Shown here: piece by piece, positions 24,628 through 33,380 of the stretch
Numbering within the stretch: position 1 is the stretch's first letter
Layout of the letters: each line of letters opens with the position of its first letter
Translations under genes and position numbers: made by a program
Notes under the pieces: model-generated
What the model saw: the letters and a program-made list of their open reading frames with translations, nothing else
Databases searched by the model: none
Told to the model about the DNA's origin: nothing
Origin: Aquirhabdus sp.
GTDB lineage: Bacteria; Pseudomonadota; Gammaproteobacteria; Pseudomonadales; Moraxellaceae
DNA length: 47,886 bases
Assembly (NCBI GenBank): GCA_030149815.1
Contig: JASLHI010000030.1
Span: 1 to 47,886 of the forward strand
Direction of reading: 5' to 3'

Positions 24628-27411
24628 TCAACGAGCTGCTGGATCAATTAATTGTTGCCAGAGAGCGCGAACAGTCGTGCGGATATCCAGCCAATCCGCT
24701 GCCAGAACTTGCAAAGGTTGTTGAGCAAGAGCAAGACGGTGACTTTCAAAACGTTCGCGTAAGTACGCATCGGTTAAGGCATTCGCATCGACGCGGGATA
24801 AGCGTCCTGACGTTGCCAAAGCGTCTAAAATACGTACATTATCTGAATAGCGAGCTAAGGCAGGTTCTGCATTAGACCAAGCCAACACCTCGTATTGTGC
24901 CATAAACTCAATATCGACGATACCGCCAGCATCTTGCTTCAAGTGAAAAAATCCATTTTCTTGTTGTGTTTTTGATGAACCTAAGTGATCTTGCATTTTT
25001 TGTCGCATCGCCTGCACTTCAGTACGAACGACTTCTGGATCACGTGGTTGGGTCAAAATATTGAGGCGAATCTTTTCAAACGCAGCTCGCACATCAACAT
25101 CCCCCGCAACACTACGTGCTCTAACTAATGCTTGATGTTCCCACAACCAAGCACTTTTTTGCTGATAAAGTTCAAATGCATTAAGACTCGAAACCAGTAA
25201 GCCCGATGCACCTGAAGGTCGTAAACGTGTATCTACTTCATACACACGACCATCTAAAGTTTGCGTAGACAATAAAGTCATGATCTTTTGTGCAAGACGC
25301 GCGCAAAACTGAAAACCACTAATGGGTCTCTCACCATCGGTATCCGCTTGCTCATCGATATGATGCAAAAACACCAAATCCAGATCAGAGCCATAGCCCA
25401 TTTCTAAACCGCCTAACTTGCCATAACCAATAATGGCAAATTCTGGATGATCGGCTGAGGCGCGCTCTTTTTTTGAATTCGAATCCGTTGAAGCTTTTAA
25501 CGGCCAGCCATGACGTGCAACCAACGGTGCAAGCGCAAGTTGAATCACCGATTCTAATACCACTTCTGCAATATCAGTCAGGGCATCACTGACCTTCATC
25601 AGTGGTCGTTCAGCAAGAATATCGCTGGCTGCAACCCGCAGCACATGACTTTTCTTGAATAAACGCAGAACACGCATGTGCGCTTCAACATCATCGCGCT
25701 CAATACGTAATAACTCTTGCCTTAAAACATCAGTTAAGTCGTCGTGACTCGCCAATTGATTCAAATCAGCCGAAAGGAACTCATCTAACAACACAGGATA
25801 ACGTGTTAACTCTTCGCTAATCCAAGGGCTTGCACTGACCATTTGCACTAAATGCAATAAAACACTTGGATTTTCAAGTAATAATACGAGATAAACACTA
25901 CGACGAACCACGGCTTCAATTAGAGGCAACCAACGCAGTAAAGCATTTTGAATGGTTGCTGAATCTGGAAGCGTCAATAACGCATCAAGCAGCTGTGGCC
26001 AAAATGCCTGTAATCGCTCGCTCGCTAAAGTTGGTAAACCTTTAATCAGACGACTATCCCAGAATGCTTGCAGTTGTTGCTGAGTCTGTGTATCCAGATG
26101 ATTTTGCAACGCTTGGTTTAATTGCTCGGTATCCAACGTCCGCTCTTGTACACGTCGATCCGCCACAACTTGGGCAAATTGCGCACGAACCAAGTCACGT
26201 AATTGGTCTAATCGACTCAGTAATGCCTGCCAATCCGAAAACTGGAGTGTTTGCGCCAATCGCTCTCGCATGATGGCATCAACAGGTAACTGTTGAGTTT
26301 GATGATCATTTTGAGCTTGAATACCATGTTCTAAACGACGGAAAAACAAGTACGCATCACGCAATTCAGCCACATGCTGAAGCGAAATTAAGTTGAGATG
26401 ACCTAAGACTTCTAATGCAGACAAACAATTTGCCACACGTAACTCGCGCCAAGTGCCACCATAAATCAATTGAAATGCCTGAACGATAAACTCAATCTCA
26501 CGAATCCCGCCTGCACCGAGCTTAATGTCGCCTTGGACATTACGTCGTAACTGCTCACGCTCAATCATGCCTTTCATTTCGCGTAACGCAGCAAATGCAG
26601 AATAGTCAACATAACGTCGATAGACAAAAGGACGAGTCATCTTGAGTAAATTATTGCCCACCTCTCCGCCTGTGATCACGCGCGCTTTAATCCATGCATA
26701 ACGCTCCCACTCGCGTCCATGCTGCTCCAGATAACGCTCCAACGAAATGTAGTTGCACGCCAGCGCACTGCCATCTCCCCACGGACGCAAGCGCATATCG
26801 ACGCGAAACACAAACCCATCCGCAGTCACAGTATCAAGCAAACGAATGATCGCCTGCCCCCATTGCACACAAAATTGCTGGACTGTAATAGGACGTTTTC
26901 CTGTGGTCTCCCCTGATTCATCGAACGCAAAAATAAGATCAACATCACTGGATAAATTCAGCTCTTGTGCCCCGAGTTTACCCATACCAATCACTATCAG
27001 ATCTTGCACCTGACCATTCTCACCCATCGGTTCGCCATGCTTTTCCACCAAAGTCGGCCGAGCAAAATCGACCGCAGCTTGAATCGCAATATCAGCAAAG
27101 TCAGAGAGCTCTCGCGTCAGTTGCACCACATCAGTCAATTGATTGGCATCTTGCCAAATCCAGCGAAACATCAGACGTGCACGTAGACGACGCATCGCCT
27201 GCATCCATTCGGCTTCGCTATTGATATGAGTTAAAGCAGCTTGAACCTGATGCAGAATATCAGCGTAACTTAAACTTTGTTCAAATTGATCAATATGAAA
27301 ATCAGCAAGAACGGCATCTAATTGTTGTAAAACCTGCTCAGCGTAATTACTGGCAATCAATGTTTTTTTAAGTTGAATTTCAGGAAGATTGGGATAAACA
27401 GGATGAGTCAT
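24628..27411 (-). CDS. glnE: Bifunctional glutamine synthetase adenylyltransferase/deadenylase
   Basis: GlnE reversibly adenylylates glutamine synthetase in response to PII and glutamine. The 927-residue product (E. coli about 946) has two nucleotidyltransferase domains. The N-terminal deadenylase domain carries VIGMGKLGAQELNLSSDVDL then IFAFDES (about 154-180). The C-terminal adenylylase domain carries IIGYGKLGGLEMGYGSDLDL (about 656-675). Each is followed by a helical GlnD/PII-uridylyl-linker domain (LGAGGIREIEFIVQAFQL and LKQDAGGIVDIEFMAQYEVL). Both GxDxD metal motifs are intact. It is upstream of ilvE on the same strand. Confidence 0.96.
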   Translation of the reverse strand: MTHPVYPNLPEIQLKKTLIASNYAEQVLQQLDAVLADFHIDQFEQSLSYADILHQVQAALTHINSEAEWMQAMRRLRARLMFRWIWQDANQLTDVVQLTRELSDFADIAIQAAVDFARPTLVEKHGEPMGENGQVQDLIVIGMGKLGAQELNLSSDVDLIFAFDESGETTGKRPITVQQFCVQWGQAIIRLLDTVTADGFVFRVDMRLRPWGDGSALACNYISLERYLEQHGREWERYAWIKARVITGGEVGNNLLKMTRPFVYRRYVDYSAFAALREMKGMIEREQLRRNVQGDIKLGAGGIREIEFIVQAFQLIYGGTWRELRVANCLSALEVLGHLNLISLQHVAELRDAYLFFRRLEHGIQAQNDHQTQQLPVDAIMRERLAQTLQFSDWQALLSRLDQLRDLVRAQFAQVVADRRVQERTLDTEQLNQALQNHLDTQTQQQLQAFWDSRLIKGLPTLASERLQAFWPQLLDALLTLPDSATIQNALLRWLPLIEAVVRRSVYLVLLLENPSVLLHLVQMVSASPWISEELTRYPVLLDEFLSADLNQLASHDDLTDVLRQELLRIERDDVEAHMRVLRLFKKSHVLRVAASDILAERPLMKVSDALTDIAEVVLESVIQLALAPLVARHGWPLKASTDSNSKKERASADHPEFAIIGYGKLGGLEMGYGSDLDLVFLHHIDEQADTDGERPISGFQFCARLAQKIMTLLSTQTLDGRVYEVDTRLRPSGASGLLVSSLNAFELYQQKSAWLWEHQALVRARSVAGDVDVRAAFEKIRLNILTQPRDPEVVRTEVQAMRQKMQDHLGSSKTQQENGFFHLKQDAGGIVDIEFMAQYEVLAWSNAEPALARYSDNVRILDALATSGRLSRVDANALTDAYLRERFESHRLALAQQPLQVLAADWLDIRTTVRALWQQLIDPAAR

Positions 27412-27687
27412 GTCCGTATAACTATTTCAAACAAGTTAACGTTACCTTATCGTGCAAGATAATGATAAACAAGTAGGATTTCTTTAAAATGAAACTTCGC
27501 ATCATGGTTCTTTACAATGAAAAGTGAGATTGACATCAGGTTTAATCTTGAATAGGCTCGATAGCAAATCATTTTAGGTACATCAAAAGCCACCAACGGC
27601 TCCAAAATTTAATCATTACACGATATTATTATGTTATGCGGCACAAGCGCCTATGCAGTACTTAGAAAAAATAATAGTGAGAACATC

Positions 27688-27879
27688 ATGAAATTAAAAG
27701 GTGGTACATGTCCAAAATGCTCCTCATCAGATACATGTAAAGAAAAAATTATGGGCCAAGACACAGGAGATATAATTTGTTTGAAGTGCCGTTACATTGG
27801 GCACTGGAGTGAGTTTCATAAATCTTCTACTAATGAAACAACTAACATCGAAAATGAAGATAATGAAACTAAAAATTGA
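27688..27879 (+). CDS. Small zinc-ribbon protein
   Basis: A 63-residue protein starting MKLKGGTCPKC. Two CxxC knuckles, CPKC (about 8-11) and CLKC (about 31-34), 20 residues apart, form a typical zinc ribbon. The rest is polar and acidic (NETTNIENEDNETKN), probably disordered. I prefer the ATG at 27688; the longer frame from 27631 adds 19 residues with no ribosome binding site. Its 3' end overlaps the deaminase frame, so the two genes are probably co-translated. AT-rich, with no recognisable family beyond the ribbon. Confidence 0.65.
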   Translation: MKLKGGTCPKCSSSDTCKEKIMGQDTGDIICLKCRYIGHWSEFHKSSTNETTNIENEDNETKN

Positions 27880-28339
27880 ATCAACACCTATGGAAAAATG
27901 GGATCTTAGATTTTGCGAAATGGCTAAGTTTGTTTCGGAATGGTCAAAAGACCCAAGTGCTCAAGTTGGTGCTGTAGTCTTTTCTAAAAAAGGGGGCGAT
28001 ATATCAATTGGCTTCAACGGATTCCCTATGGGTGTTGAAGATTCTGCTGAGCGCTTAGATGATACAGAGCAAAAACTTGAGTTAATTGTTCATGCTGAAC
28101 TTAACGCAATTCTTGCCGCAGGCTCTAGAACTCATGGTGGTACTATTTATGTTTGGGGTAAGCCTGTTTGTGCTCGTTGTGCAGGCTCCATAATTCAAGC
28201 AGGTATCAAAAGGGTAGTAGCATTAAGTCCAAGTTCTGTTGAGGAAACTTCAAAATGGCATAAAACTGGTAAGTTTGCTTTTGAAATGTTCAAAGAAGCT
28301 GGTGTCCACGTTGATTTCTACTCTGTTGAAAATGCGTAA
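27863..28339 (+). CDS. dCMP/cytidine deaminase-like protein
   Basis: The roughly 158-residue zinc-dependent deaminase-fold protein has the metal site HAELNAIL (His and catalytic Glu) and PVCARCAGSIIQAGIKRV, where the two zinc cysteines are in CxxC form. The usual PCxxC is here PVCxxC. N-terminal WDLRFCEMAKFVSEWSKDPS and AQVGAVVF match deoxycytidylate deaminases of the phage/ComEB type, which make dUMP for thymidylate. The gene overlaps the zinc-ribbon gene by 17 bp if ATG 27863 is used (GAAG just upstream); ATG 27890 is the alternative. AT-rich and not next to thyA or other nucleotide genes, so it may be an acquired accessory enzyme. Confidence 0.82.
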   Translation: MKLKIESTPMEKWDLRFCEMAKFVSEWSKDPSAQVGAVVFSKKGGDISIGFNGFPMGVEDSAERLDDTEQKLELIVHAELNAILAAGSRTHGGTIYVWGKPVCARCAGSIIQAGIKRVVALSPSSVEETSKWHKTGKFAFEMFKEAGVHVDFYSVENA

Positions 28340-28368
28340 AAATCGTTAGTCAGATAATTTTAGGTTGA

Positions 28369-28408
28369 GGTTTTATAGTTTTATTGAGCAAACGCATTCT
28401 ATAAAACC
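28369..28408. repeat. Perfect 10-bp inverted repeat after the deaminase gene
   Basis: GGTTTTATAG (28369-28378) and CTATAAAACC (28399-28408) flank a 20-nt loop. It may be a weak terminator for the plus-strand pair, although no long T-run follows, or a boundary of the inserted islet. Confidence 0.45.
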
Positions 28409-28427
28409 ACAATTTAAAAGCTACCCA

Positions 28428-28445
28428 TGACCTCTGCAAAGGTCA
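28428..28445. repeat. Short inverted repeat TGACCT/AGGTCA
   Basis: TGACCT (28428-28433) and AGGTCA (28440-28445) are perfect 6-bp arms around 6 bp, between the deaminase and metC genes. On the minus strand it lies after the metC stop; no T-tract is seen. Confidence 0.3.
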
Positions 28446-28481
28446 ACCCAATTTAGTAATAAAATCATTGTTATAAATTAG

Positions 28482-29720
28482 CTAACCCAACACACCCAAA
28501 GCCTGCTCCAAATCCGCCTGCAAATCCGTAACATCTTCTAATCCAATGCTAAATCGAACTAAAGCACCATTCACCAAATGCTTCGGCACTTCACCATTTT
28601 TCATACCACGCAATGCAGACAAATGATAAGGCACGACCAAACTCATTGGCCCACCCCAACTATAACCCAGCTTAAATAAGCTCAACTGCTCACAAAATGC
28701 ATTCGCCTGCTCTGCGGTATATTCAGGTTTTAAAATAATACTAAACAACCCAGCGGCACGATTATTTGCAGTTGCCAACCACGCATCATGTCCTTGCGAA
28801 TCTGAAAATGCTGGATGTAAAACCTGAGCCACTTCTGGACGCGAAGCCAACCAAGTTGCCAAAGTTCGCGCAGATTGATCTTGAGCGGTATATCGAACCG
28901 TCAAAGTCGGCAATGAACGTAAAACCAACTCTGCATCATTCGCAGCGACATTCACGCCCATCCACTGCTGAGTCGCTTTAAGCCGCTTATAGAGCGCTTC
29001 ATCGCGCGTGACGATACTACCCATCAGCACATCTGCGCCACCACTTGGATATTTGGTCAATGCATGCATCGTGAGATCGACAGATTGCCCATCGGGCAAT
29101 TCAAAAGCATTAAACGCAACGCCTGCACCCCAAGTATTATCAAGCACCGTCACAAGCTGATGCTCACGTGCAACTTTAATAAATGCAGATAAATCAGGAA
29201 ACTCCATCGTGACTGACCCAGCAGCCTCAAGCCATAACAATCGTGTATTAGGCTGAATCAAGGTATGAAGCAAGCTTGGCTGAAGCGGATCATAAACACG
29301 CAAAGTCACGCCAAAACGACCAAGTATATGAGTTAGCATTTCCAGATTCGGACCATAGACATTATGTGGTATCAGAACCTCATCACCCTGATTCAACAGC
29401 GTCAAATTAATCAATCCAATCGCTGCCAAGCCACTAGGTGCAAGCAAACAATGCAAACCACCCTCTAAAGTCGCAATTCGCTCTTGTAACGTAAATGTCG
29501 TCGGTGTGCCATGTAGTCCGTAGCTGTAATGATTACCCAGTCGCCAATTCCGCGTATGCATCGAAGCCACATCAGGAAAAATAACCGTCGATGCCTTATA
29601 CACCCCAGGTTGTACTGCATCAAAACCTTCTGGTGCTTCATAAGCGTGATGAATCAGACTAGTCATTTGACCGTGCGGCTTAGCTGTAGGTTGGGCTGCT
29701 TTCTTAACTGGTTTAGACAT
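28482..29720 (-). CDS. metC: Cystathionine beta-lyase
   Basis: This PLP enzyme of the Cys/Met metabolism family cleaves cystathionine to homocysteine, ammonia and pyruvate. The 412-residue product shows NHYSYGLHGTPTTFTLQERI (PLP-phosphate region), GLHCLLAPSGLAAI, the PLP Asp region VLDNTWGAGVAF, and the Schiff-base Lys in MHALTKYPSGGADVLMG (about 210-226). The tail KLGYSWGGPMSLVVPYHL matches MetC better than MetB. It begins MSKPVKKAAQPTAKPHGQ, a K/A/P-rich N-terminal extension without a known role. The frame is open 18 codons further upstream. It follows gcvH on the same strand with a 79-bp gap. Confidence 0.88.
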   Translation of the reverse strand: MSKPVKKAAQPTAKPHGQMTSLIHHAYEAPEGFDAVQPGVYKASTVIFPDVASMHTRNWRLGNHYSYGLHGTPTTFTLQERIATLEGGLHCLLAPSGLAAIGLINLTLLNQGDEVLIPHNVYGPNLEMLTHILGRFGVTLRVYDPLQPSLLHTLIQPNTRLLWLEAAGSVTMEFPDLSAFIKVAREHQLVTVLDNTWGAGVAFNAFELPDGQSVDLTMHALTKYPSGGADVLMGSIVTRDEALYKRLKATQQWMGVNVAANDAELVLRSLPTLTVRYTAQDQSARTLATWLASRPEVAQVLHPAFSDSQGHDAWLATANNRAAGLFSIILKPEYTAEQANAFCEQLSLFKLGYSWGGPMSLVVPYHLSALRGMKNGEVPKHLVNGALVRFSIGLEDVTDLQADLEQALGVLG

Positions 29721-29799
29721 CTTTTTCTTGTTCTCAGTTTGGATACGTGATTGAAATATTGCCTGTTCAATCACTCAATCGAACAGGCAATTTGCATCA

Positions 29800-30177
29800 T
29801 TATTCAATCGAATGTTCGTAATCTTCAGCAGATAACAACTCATTCAAATCTGCGACTGCAACAGGTTTAATTTTATAAATCCAGCCATCGCCATAAGGAT
29901 CGGTATTAACCAGATCAGGATCTTCTTCAAGTAAAGCATTCACTTCGACAATTTCACCATCAACTGGAACAAAGATATCTGATGCAGTTTTAACAGACTC
30001 AACAAAACCTGCGGTATCACCAGCCATCAGATGTTGACCTACATCTGGAGCTTCGACATACACCAAATCACCCAATGCATCTTGTGCATGGTCAGTAATG
30101 CCCGTCACGACAATATCACCTTCCAAACGTACCCATGAATGGTTTTTGGTGTAGTGCAAATCGCTTGGATGATTCAT
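29800..30177 (-). CDS. gcvH: Glycine cleavage system H protein
   Basis: GcvH carries the lipoyl arm that shuttles the aminomethyl group between the P, T and L proteins of glycine cleavage. The 125-residue product has the lipoyl-lysine motif GFVESVKTASDIFVP with Lys at about 63, preceded by ALGDLVYVEAPDVG and followed by GEIVEVNALLEEDPDLVNTDPYGDGWIYKI. It stands apart from gcvP and gcvT, which are not in the window. It diverges from crcB across a region that must hold both promoters; I see no glycine riboswitch there. Confidence 0.96.
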   Translation of the reverse strand: MNHPSDLHYTKNHSWVRLEGDIVVTGITDHAQDALGDLVYVEAPDVGQHLMAGDTAGFVESVKTASDIFVPVDGEIVEVNALLEEDPDLVNTDPYGDGWIYKIKPVAVADLNELLSAEDYEHSIE

Positions 30178-30362
30178 AGGATAGCTCCGATAAGATGAAT
30201 AGCTGTAAAAAAAGCAAAGTCAAAAATAGAAATGCTTTATGTGAATATATGCGGGTCATTCTACTCATTTGAATCCATGAAAGCATCTACATAGAGTTGA
30301 AAACAACAGCAAAAAAGTAGATTATGCGCAAGCTTGATGACTTAAAGAATGGGCATATCAGT

Positions 30363-30731
30363 ATGAAATGGTTACTCGTGAGTGTGGGTGCAGCGCTTGG
30401 CGCAATGCTTCGGCTTTTTTTCGCCCAAACTATGAATGCTATGCACCCTGTGATTCCCTATGGCACATTGATGGCGAACATTCTAGGTGGCTTTTTAATG
30501 GGCTTAATCGTTGCATCAAGCAATCAACTCAGTAACGAAATGCGCTTTCTTATTGCCACTGGTTTCTTGGGTGGCCTCACTACCTTTTCGACTTTTTCAG
30601 CAGAAAGTTTTACCCTACTCAACAATGGTCGTGTTGGATTCGCATTTGTATTAATTGGAGTTCATGTGGTTGGCTCTATTGCAGCAACCGCTATCGGTTT
30701 TTGGCTAGTCAATGCATTAAGATCAGCTTAA
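30363..30731 (+). CDS. crcB: Fluoride ion channel CrcB
   Basis: CrcB/Fluc is a dual-topology fluoride channel that lowers cytoplasmic fluoride. The 122-residue product has four transmembrane segments and the family motifs: GAALGAMLRLFFA (about 9-21), GTLMANILGGFLMG (about 34-47, with the conserved Asn) and the Na+ site/Phe-box segment GFLGGLTTFSTFSAE (about 71-85). I start it at ATG 30363, which matches the normal N-terminus and has GGG 9 nt upstream. An ATG 13 codons earlier would add polar residues. No fluoride riboswitch is visible upstream. Confidence 0.93.
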   Translation: MKWLLVSVGAALGAMLRLFFAQTMNAMHPVIPYGTLMANILGGFLMGLIVASSNQLSNEMRFLIATGFLGGLTTFSTFSAESFTLLNNGRVGFAFVLIGVHVVGSIAATAIGFWLVNALRSA

Positions 30732-30867
30732 TACACTTTTTCCAATTACATCAAATCTTTGTAAATCAATTTTTTAGAATATTCTTAGCTACAAAAAGCC
30801 TAGCCGAACTTGTGTCACATCATCGATATGTTGATAAGATCTCACTTTCTTTCATCTATCGCCTCTA

Positions 30868-32103
30868 ATGTCAGATCTCACCTCGTCATCACACTCTACC
30901 GAAAATCGCCAATCCTATCGTTTTGCATGGATTGCTATGCTTGGTGCACTCACTGCGCTTGGGCCACTATCGATTGATATGTATCTATCGGCATTGCCAA
31001 GTATTGCTCAGGAGTTTGGTATCTCGACGATAGATGTCGCAACAACGTTGCCCGCATACTTTTGTGGACTTGCATTAGGGCAGCTCATTTACGGCCCGAT
31101 CAGTGATCGCTTTGGACGCAAACCGCCGCTTTACTTTGGATTAGTGCTATTTTGTATTGCATCCATCGCATGTATGTTTGCTACACAGCTCGAATTGTTA
31201 TTGATTGCACGCGTCACGCAAGCACTCGGTGGTTGTGTGGGGATGGTGATTGTCCGTGCCACGATTCGCGACTGTTTATCACCAACACAATCCGCTAAAG
31301 CATTTTCCAGCATGGTGCTCATTATGGGCATTGCGCCCATTCTTGCGCCATTATTTGGTGGCTGGTTATTAGCACATTTTGGCTGGCACAGTATTTTTGC
31401 CGCATTAGCGATTTTTAGCACGGCATGCTTGGTCATGATTCATTTCGGATTTTCAGAAACACTCAAGATCGTAAACAGACGACCTTTGGCACTTAAAAGC
31501 GTATTCATCACTTATGGATTATTGCTCAAAGATTCTAGCTTCCGCACACCAGCCCTTGCTGGTGCTTTCTCCTACGCATCCATGTTTGCTTATATTGGTG
31601 CTGCATCCGCGATTTTAATGGATCACTTCGGAGTTAGTGCACAGCATTTTGGTGTGTACTTTGGGATCAACGCATTAGGCGTAATCGGCATGTCGCAAGT
31701 GAATGGTCGCCTCGTGGGGCGTTTCCATATCTTACAACTCCTCAAGACAGGGTCATTTTTACAAGTCATCAGTGGGATTTGGATATTATTCTTAGCACTG
31801 ACTGGGCAAGATACGCTCATCAGCGTCATGGTAGGACTATTCGGAGTTGTAGCAGGGATTGGATTAACAGGTGCAAACAGCAATGCTTTAGCACTGGCTA
31901 AACAAGGAAGTCGTGCAGGTAGTGCGAGTGCGTTACAAGGCTCAATTCAATTTACACTAAGCTTATGCAGTGGACTCGTGGTGCATAGTTTGATGTTCAA
32001 CGTGCTGACTAATCTTGCCATCGTGATTGTTGGATGTACCCTGCTTAGTCTAGGTTTAGTACTTATTATTTCAGTGAGAAATAAACGACTGGCGATGTTG
32101 TAA
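30868..32103 (+). CDS. Bcr/CflA-family multidrug MFS exporter
   Basis: The 411-residue product has 12 predicted transmembrane helices and the drug:H+ antiporter (DHA1) signatures. These are LGPLSIDMYLSALPSIAQEF (first helix, about 32-51), motif A GPISDRFGRKPPLYFGLVL (about 76-94), and the motif C-like region MGIAPILAPLFGGWLLAHFGW (helix 5). These match Bcr/CflA transporters, which export bicyclomycin, chloramphenicol/florfenicol or sulfonamides in different species. The substrate here is unknown. It is preceded by a 136-bp promoter region after crcB and followed 59 bp later by a small kinase gene on the same strand. Confidence 0.88.
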   Translation: MSDLTSSSHSTENRQSYRFAWIAMLGALTALGPLSIDMYLSALPSIAQEFGISTIDVATTLPAYFCGLALGQLIYGPISDRFGRKPPLYFGLVLFCIASIACMFATQLELLLIARVTQALGGCVGMVIVRATIRDCLSPTQSAKAFSSMVLIMGIAPILAPLFGGWLLAHFGWHSIFAALAIFSTACLVMIHFGFSETLKIVNRRPLALKSVFITYGLLLKDSSFRTPALAGAFSYASMFAYIGAASAILMDHFGVSAQHFGVYFGINALGVIGMSQVNGRLVGRFHILQLLKTGSFLQVISGIWILFLALTGQDTLISVMVGLFGVVAGIGLTGANSNALALAKQGSRAGSASALQGSIQFTLSLCSGLVVHSLMFNVLTNLAIVIVGCTLLSLGLVLIISVRNKRLAML

Positions 32104-32162
32104 ATTTATCTAGAAATTCCAGTGCCTACGGGTGTGTGAATGACATGTGAGGTTATATCGAG

Positions 32163-32666
32163 ATGTTGATTGCTTTTGGCGGGCTACCAGGTACTGGAAA
32201 AACCTCTATATCAAAAAAATTAGCACAACGTCTGACAGCCGTTTACTTACGCATCGATACGTTAGAAACAGTCATACTGAATTCTGCCCCCTCTACGAGC
32301 GAAATTGGTCATACAGGTTATTTCGTCGCATATGCCGTTGCGGCAGAAAATCTGAGTTTAGGGCTTTCAGTTATTGCAGATTCTGTAAACGGAATTCAAA
32401 TCACGCGTGAAGCTTGGCGAAATGTTGCGAACCAAGGTAACGTGCGTTTTGTCGAAATTGAAATCATTTGCTCCGATAAGCGAAAACACCAACAAAGAAT
32501 TGAATCCAGAACGACAGATATTGTAAATCTCAAGCTTCCAACTTGGTTAAATGTTCTTGAGCGGCAATATGACGTGTGGGAGTCAAACCATTTAGTCATC
32601 GATACTGCAAATATTTCAATTGATGAAGCCGTTGAAAAAATCGTTCAACATTTAAAACAGCTCTAA
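32163..32666 (+). CDS. Small P-loop (AAA_33-type) kinase
   Basis: The 167-residue product starts MLIAFGGLPGTGKTSISKKLA: a Walker A GxxGxGKT at about 7-14. It continues with YLRIDTLE (kinase Asp position, about 31-38), a lid-like segment with RIESRTTDIVN and a C-terminal DTANISIDEAVEKIVQHL. The fold resembles small-molecule kinases and zeta-toxin-like AAA_33 proteins. Nothing points to one substrate (sugar, antibiotic or UDP-GlcNAc), and no antitoxin-like gene is adjacent, so I leave the function open. Confidence 0.72.
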   Translation: MLIAFGGLPGTGKTSISKKLAQRLTAVYLRIDTLETVILNSAPSTSEIGHTGYFVAYAVAAENLSLGLSVIADSVNGIQITREAWRNVANQGNVRFVEIEIICSDKRKHQQRIESRTTDIVNLKLPTWLNVLERQYDVWESNHLVIDTANISIDEAVEKIVQHLKQL

Positions 32667-32706
32667 TTAAAATCAAATTTCAACTATCGCTATTTCTACA
32701 TATAAA

Positions 32707-32780
32707 GAAACAGCTCACTGAGCGAAGCCGAAGTATGCGTCATCATTCCTCGCGCGTTTCGACGCTCAACGAGCTGTTTC
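32707..32780. repeat. Long inverted repeat between convergent genes
   Basis: The 18-nt arms GAAACAGCTCACTGAGCG (32707-32724) and CGCTCAACGAGCTGTTTC (32763-32780) pair at 16 of 18 positions around a 38-nt GC-rich loop. It sits between the kinase gene (plus) and the membrane-protein gene (minus). It may act as a bidirectional terminator, with a TTTCTTTATA tract following on the minus side, or be a REP/BIME-like dispersed element. Confidence 0.7.
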
Positions 32781-32796
32781 AATTTGTGGGCATAGA

Positions 32797-33279
32797 TTAA
32801 AGAACCACTGCAACAATCGGCCACAATCGCTTCACAGCACCCGCCAACAAAACCAATGTCCCACCAACTTCTGCTGCGATCAGTGACCACATAAATCCAG
32901 AAATTAATATATTCGGCAAGGTTTTATTGCCCAATTTATGTGGTCGTGCCAATTGATTCTGGGTATCACGCAACGCACCGTGAATCACATAAGTACCAAT
33001 CGCTAACGAGAAATAAACCAGATTTGCGAGAACCGCCAAAAAATTTACCATGGATGACCACACAGAAAACCCAGCTAAAACAGCAAGCACAAGCGCACTG
33101 AATGAGTACATGAGCGATGCACGATGAGCAATATCAACGTAATAAGGTGCGCGTGATTTCTCACTCGTCATGATTGCGGTATATTTCCAGACACCTGTCA
33201 ACAAACCCACAAGAAGAAGAAAACCTGAACCTAAAATACCTAAACAAACAGCAGCAGAAATCGAAAAAAAATCACCCAT
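32797..33279 (-). CDS. Integral membrane protein of unknown function
   Basis: The 160-residue protein has four hydrophobic segments: about 6-28 (ISAAVCLGILGSGFLLLVG), 52-72, 76-97 (VNFLAVLANLVYFSLAIGTYV) and 125-150. A short polar loop between the second pair and the last contains ALRDTQNQLARPHKLG. I know no specific family for it. ATG 33279 is preferred to a TTG seven codons upstream. It lies 102 bp downstream of the PAP2 phosphatase gene on the same strand and may be in the same transcript. Confidence 0.7.
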   Translation of the reverse strand: MGDFFSISAAVCLGILGSGFLLLVGLLTGVWKYTAIMTSEKSRAPYYVDIAHRASLMYSFSALVLAVLAGFSVWSSMVNFLAVLANLVYFSLAIGTYVIHGALRDTQNQLARPHKLGNKTLPNILISGFMWSLIAAEVGGTLVLLAGAVKRLWPIVAVVL

Positions 33280-33380
33280 AACATACAAACTTAACAATCT
33301 AAATTGTCAGCATAGTACCATGAGTATGACATTGCGTCATTTCTATGCAAATCAATCTAATACCAACTACATCAACTCAT

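Noticed and set aside
27863..28339. AvcD-type anti-phage dCTP deaminase system
   Set aside because: AvcD proteins are much longer and carry an additional P-loop domain; this product is a single small deaminase domain, and no AvcI-like RNA could be recognised.
30178..30323. Glycine riboswitch in front of gcvH
   Set aside because: No tandem aptamer-like structure or conserved core is visible in the available space.
30232..30362. Fluoride riboswitch in front of crcB
   Set aside because: I could not find the conserved crcB-motif core in the short leader.
32163..32666. Zeta-type toxin of a toxin-antitoxin system
   Set aside because: The P-loop fits, but there is no epsilon-like antitoxin gene next to it, and the neighbouring ORF in another frame is a shadow.
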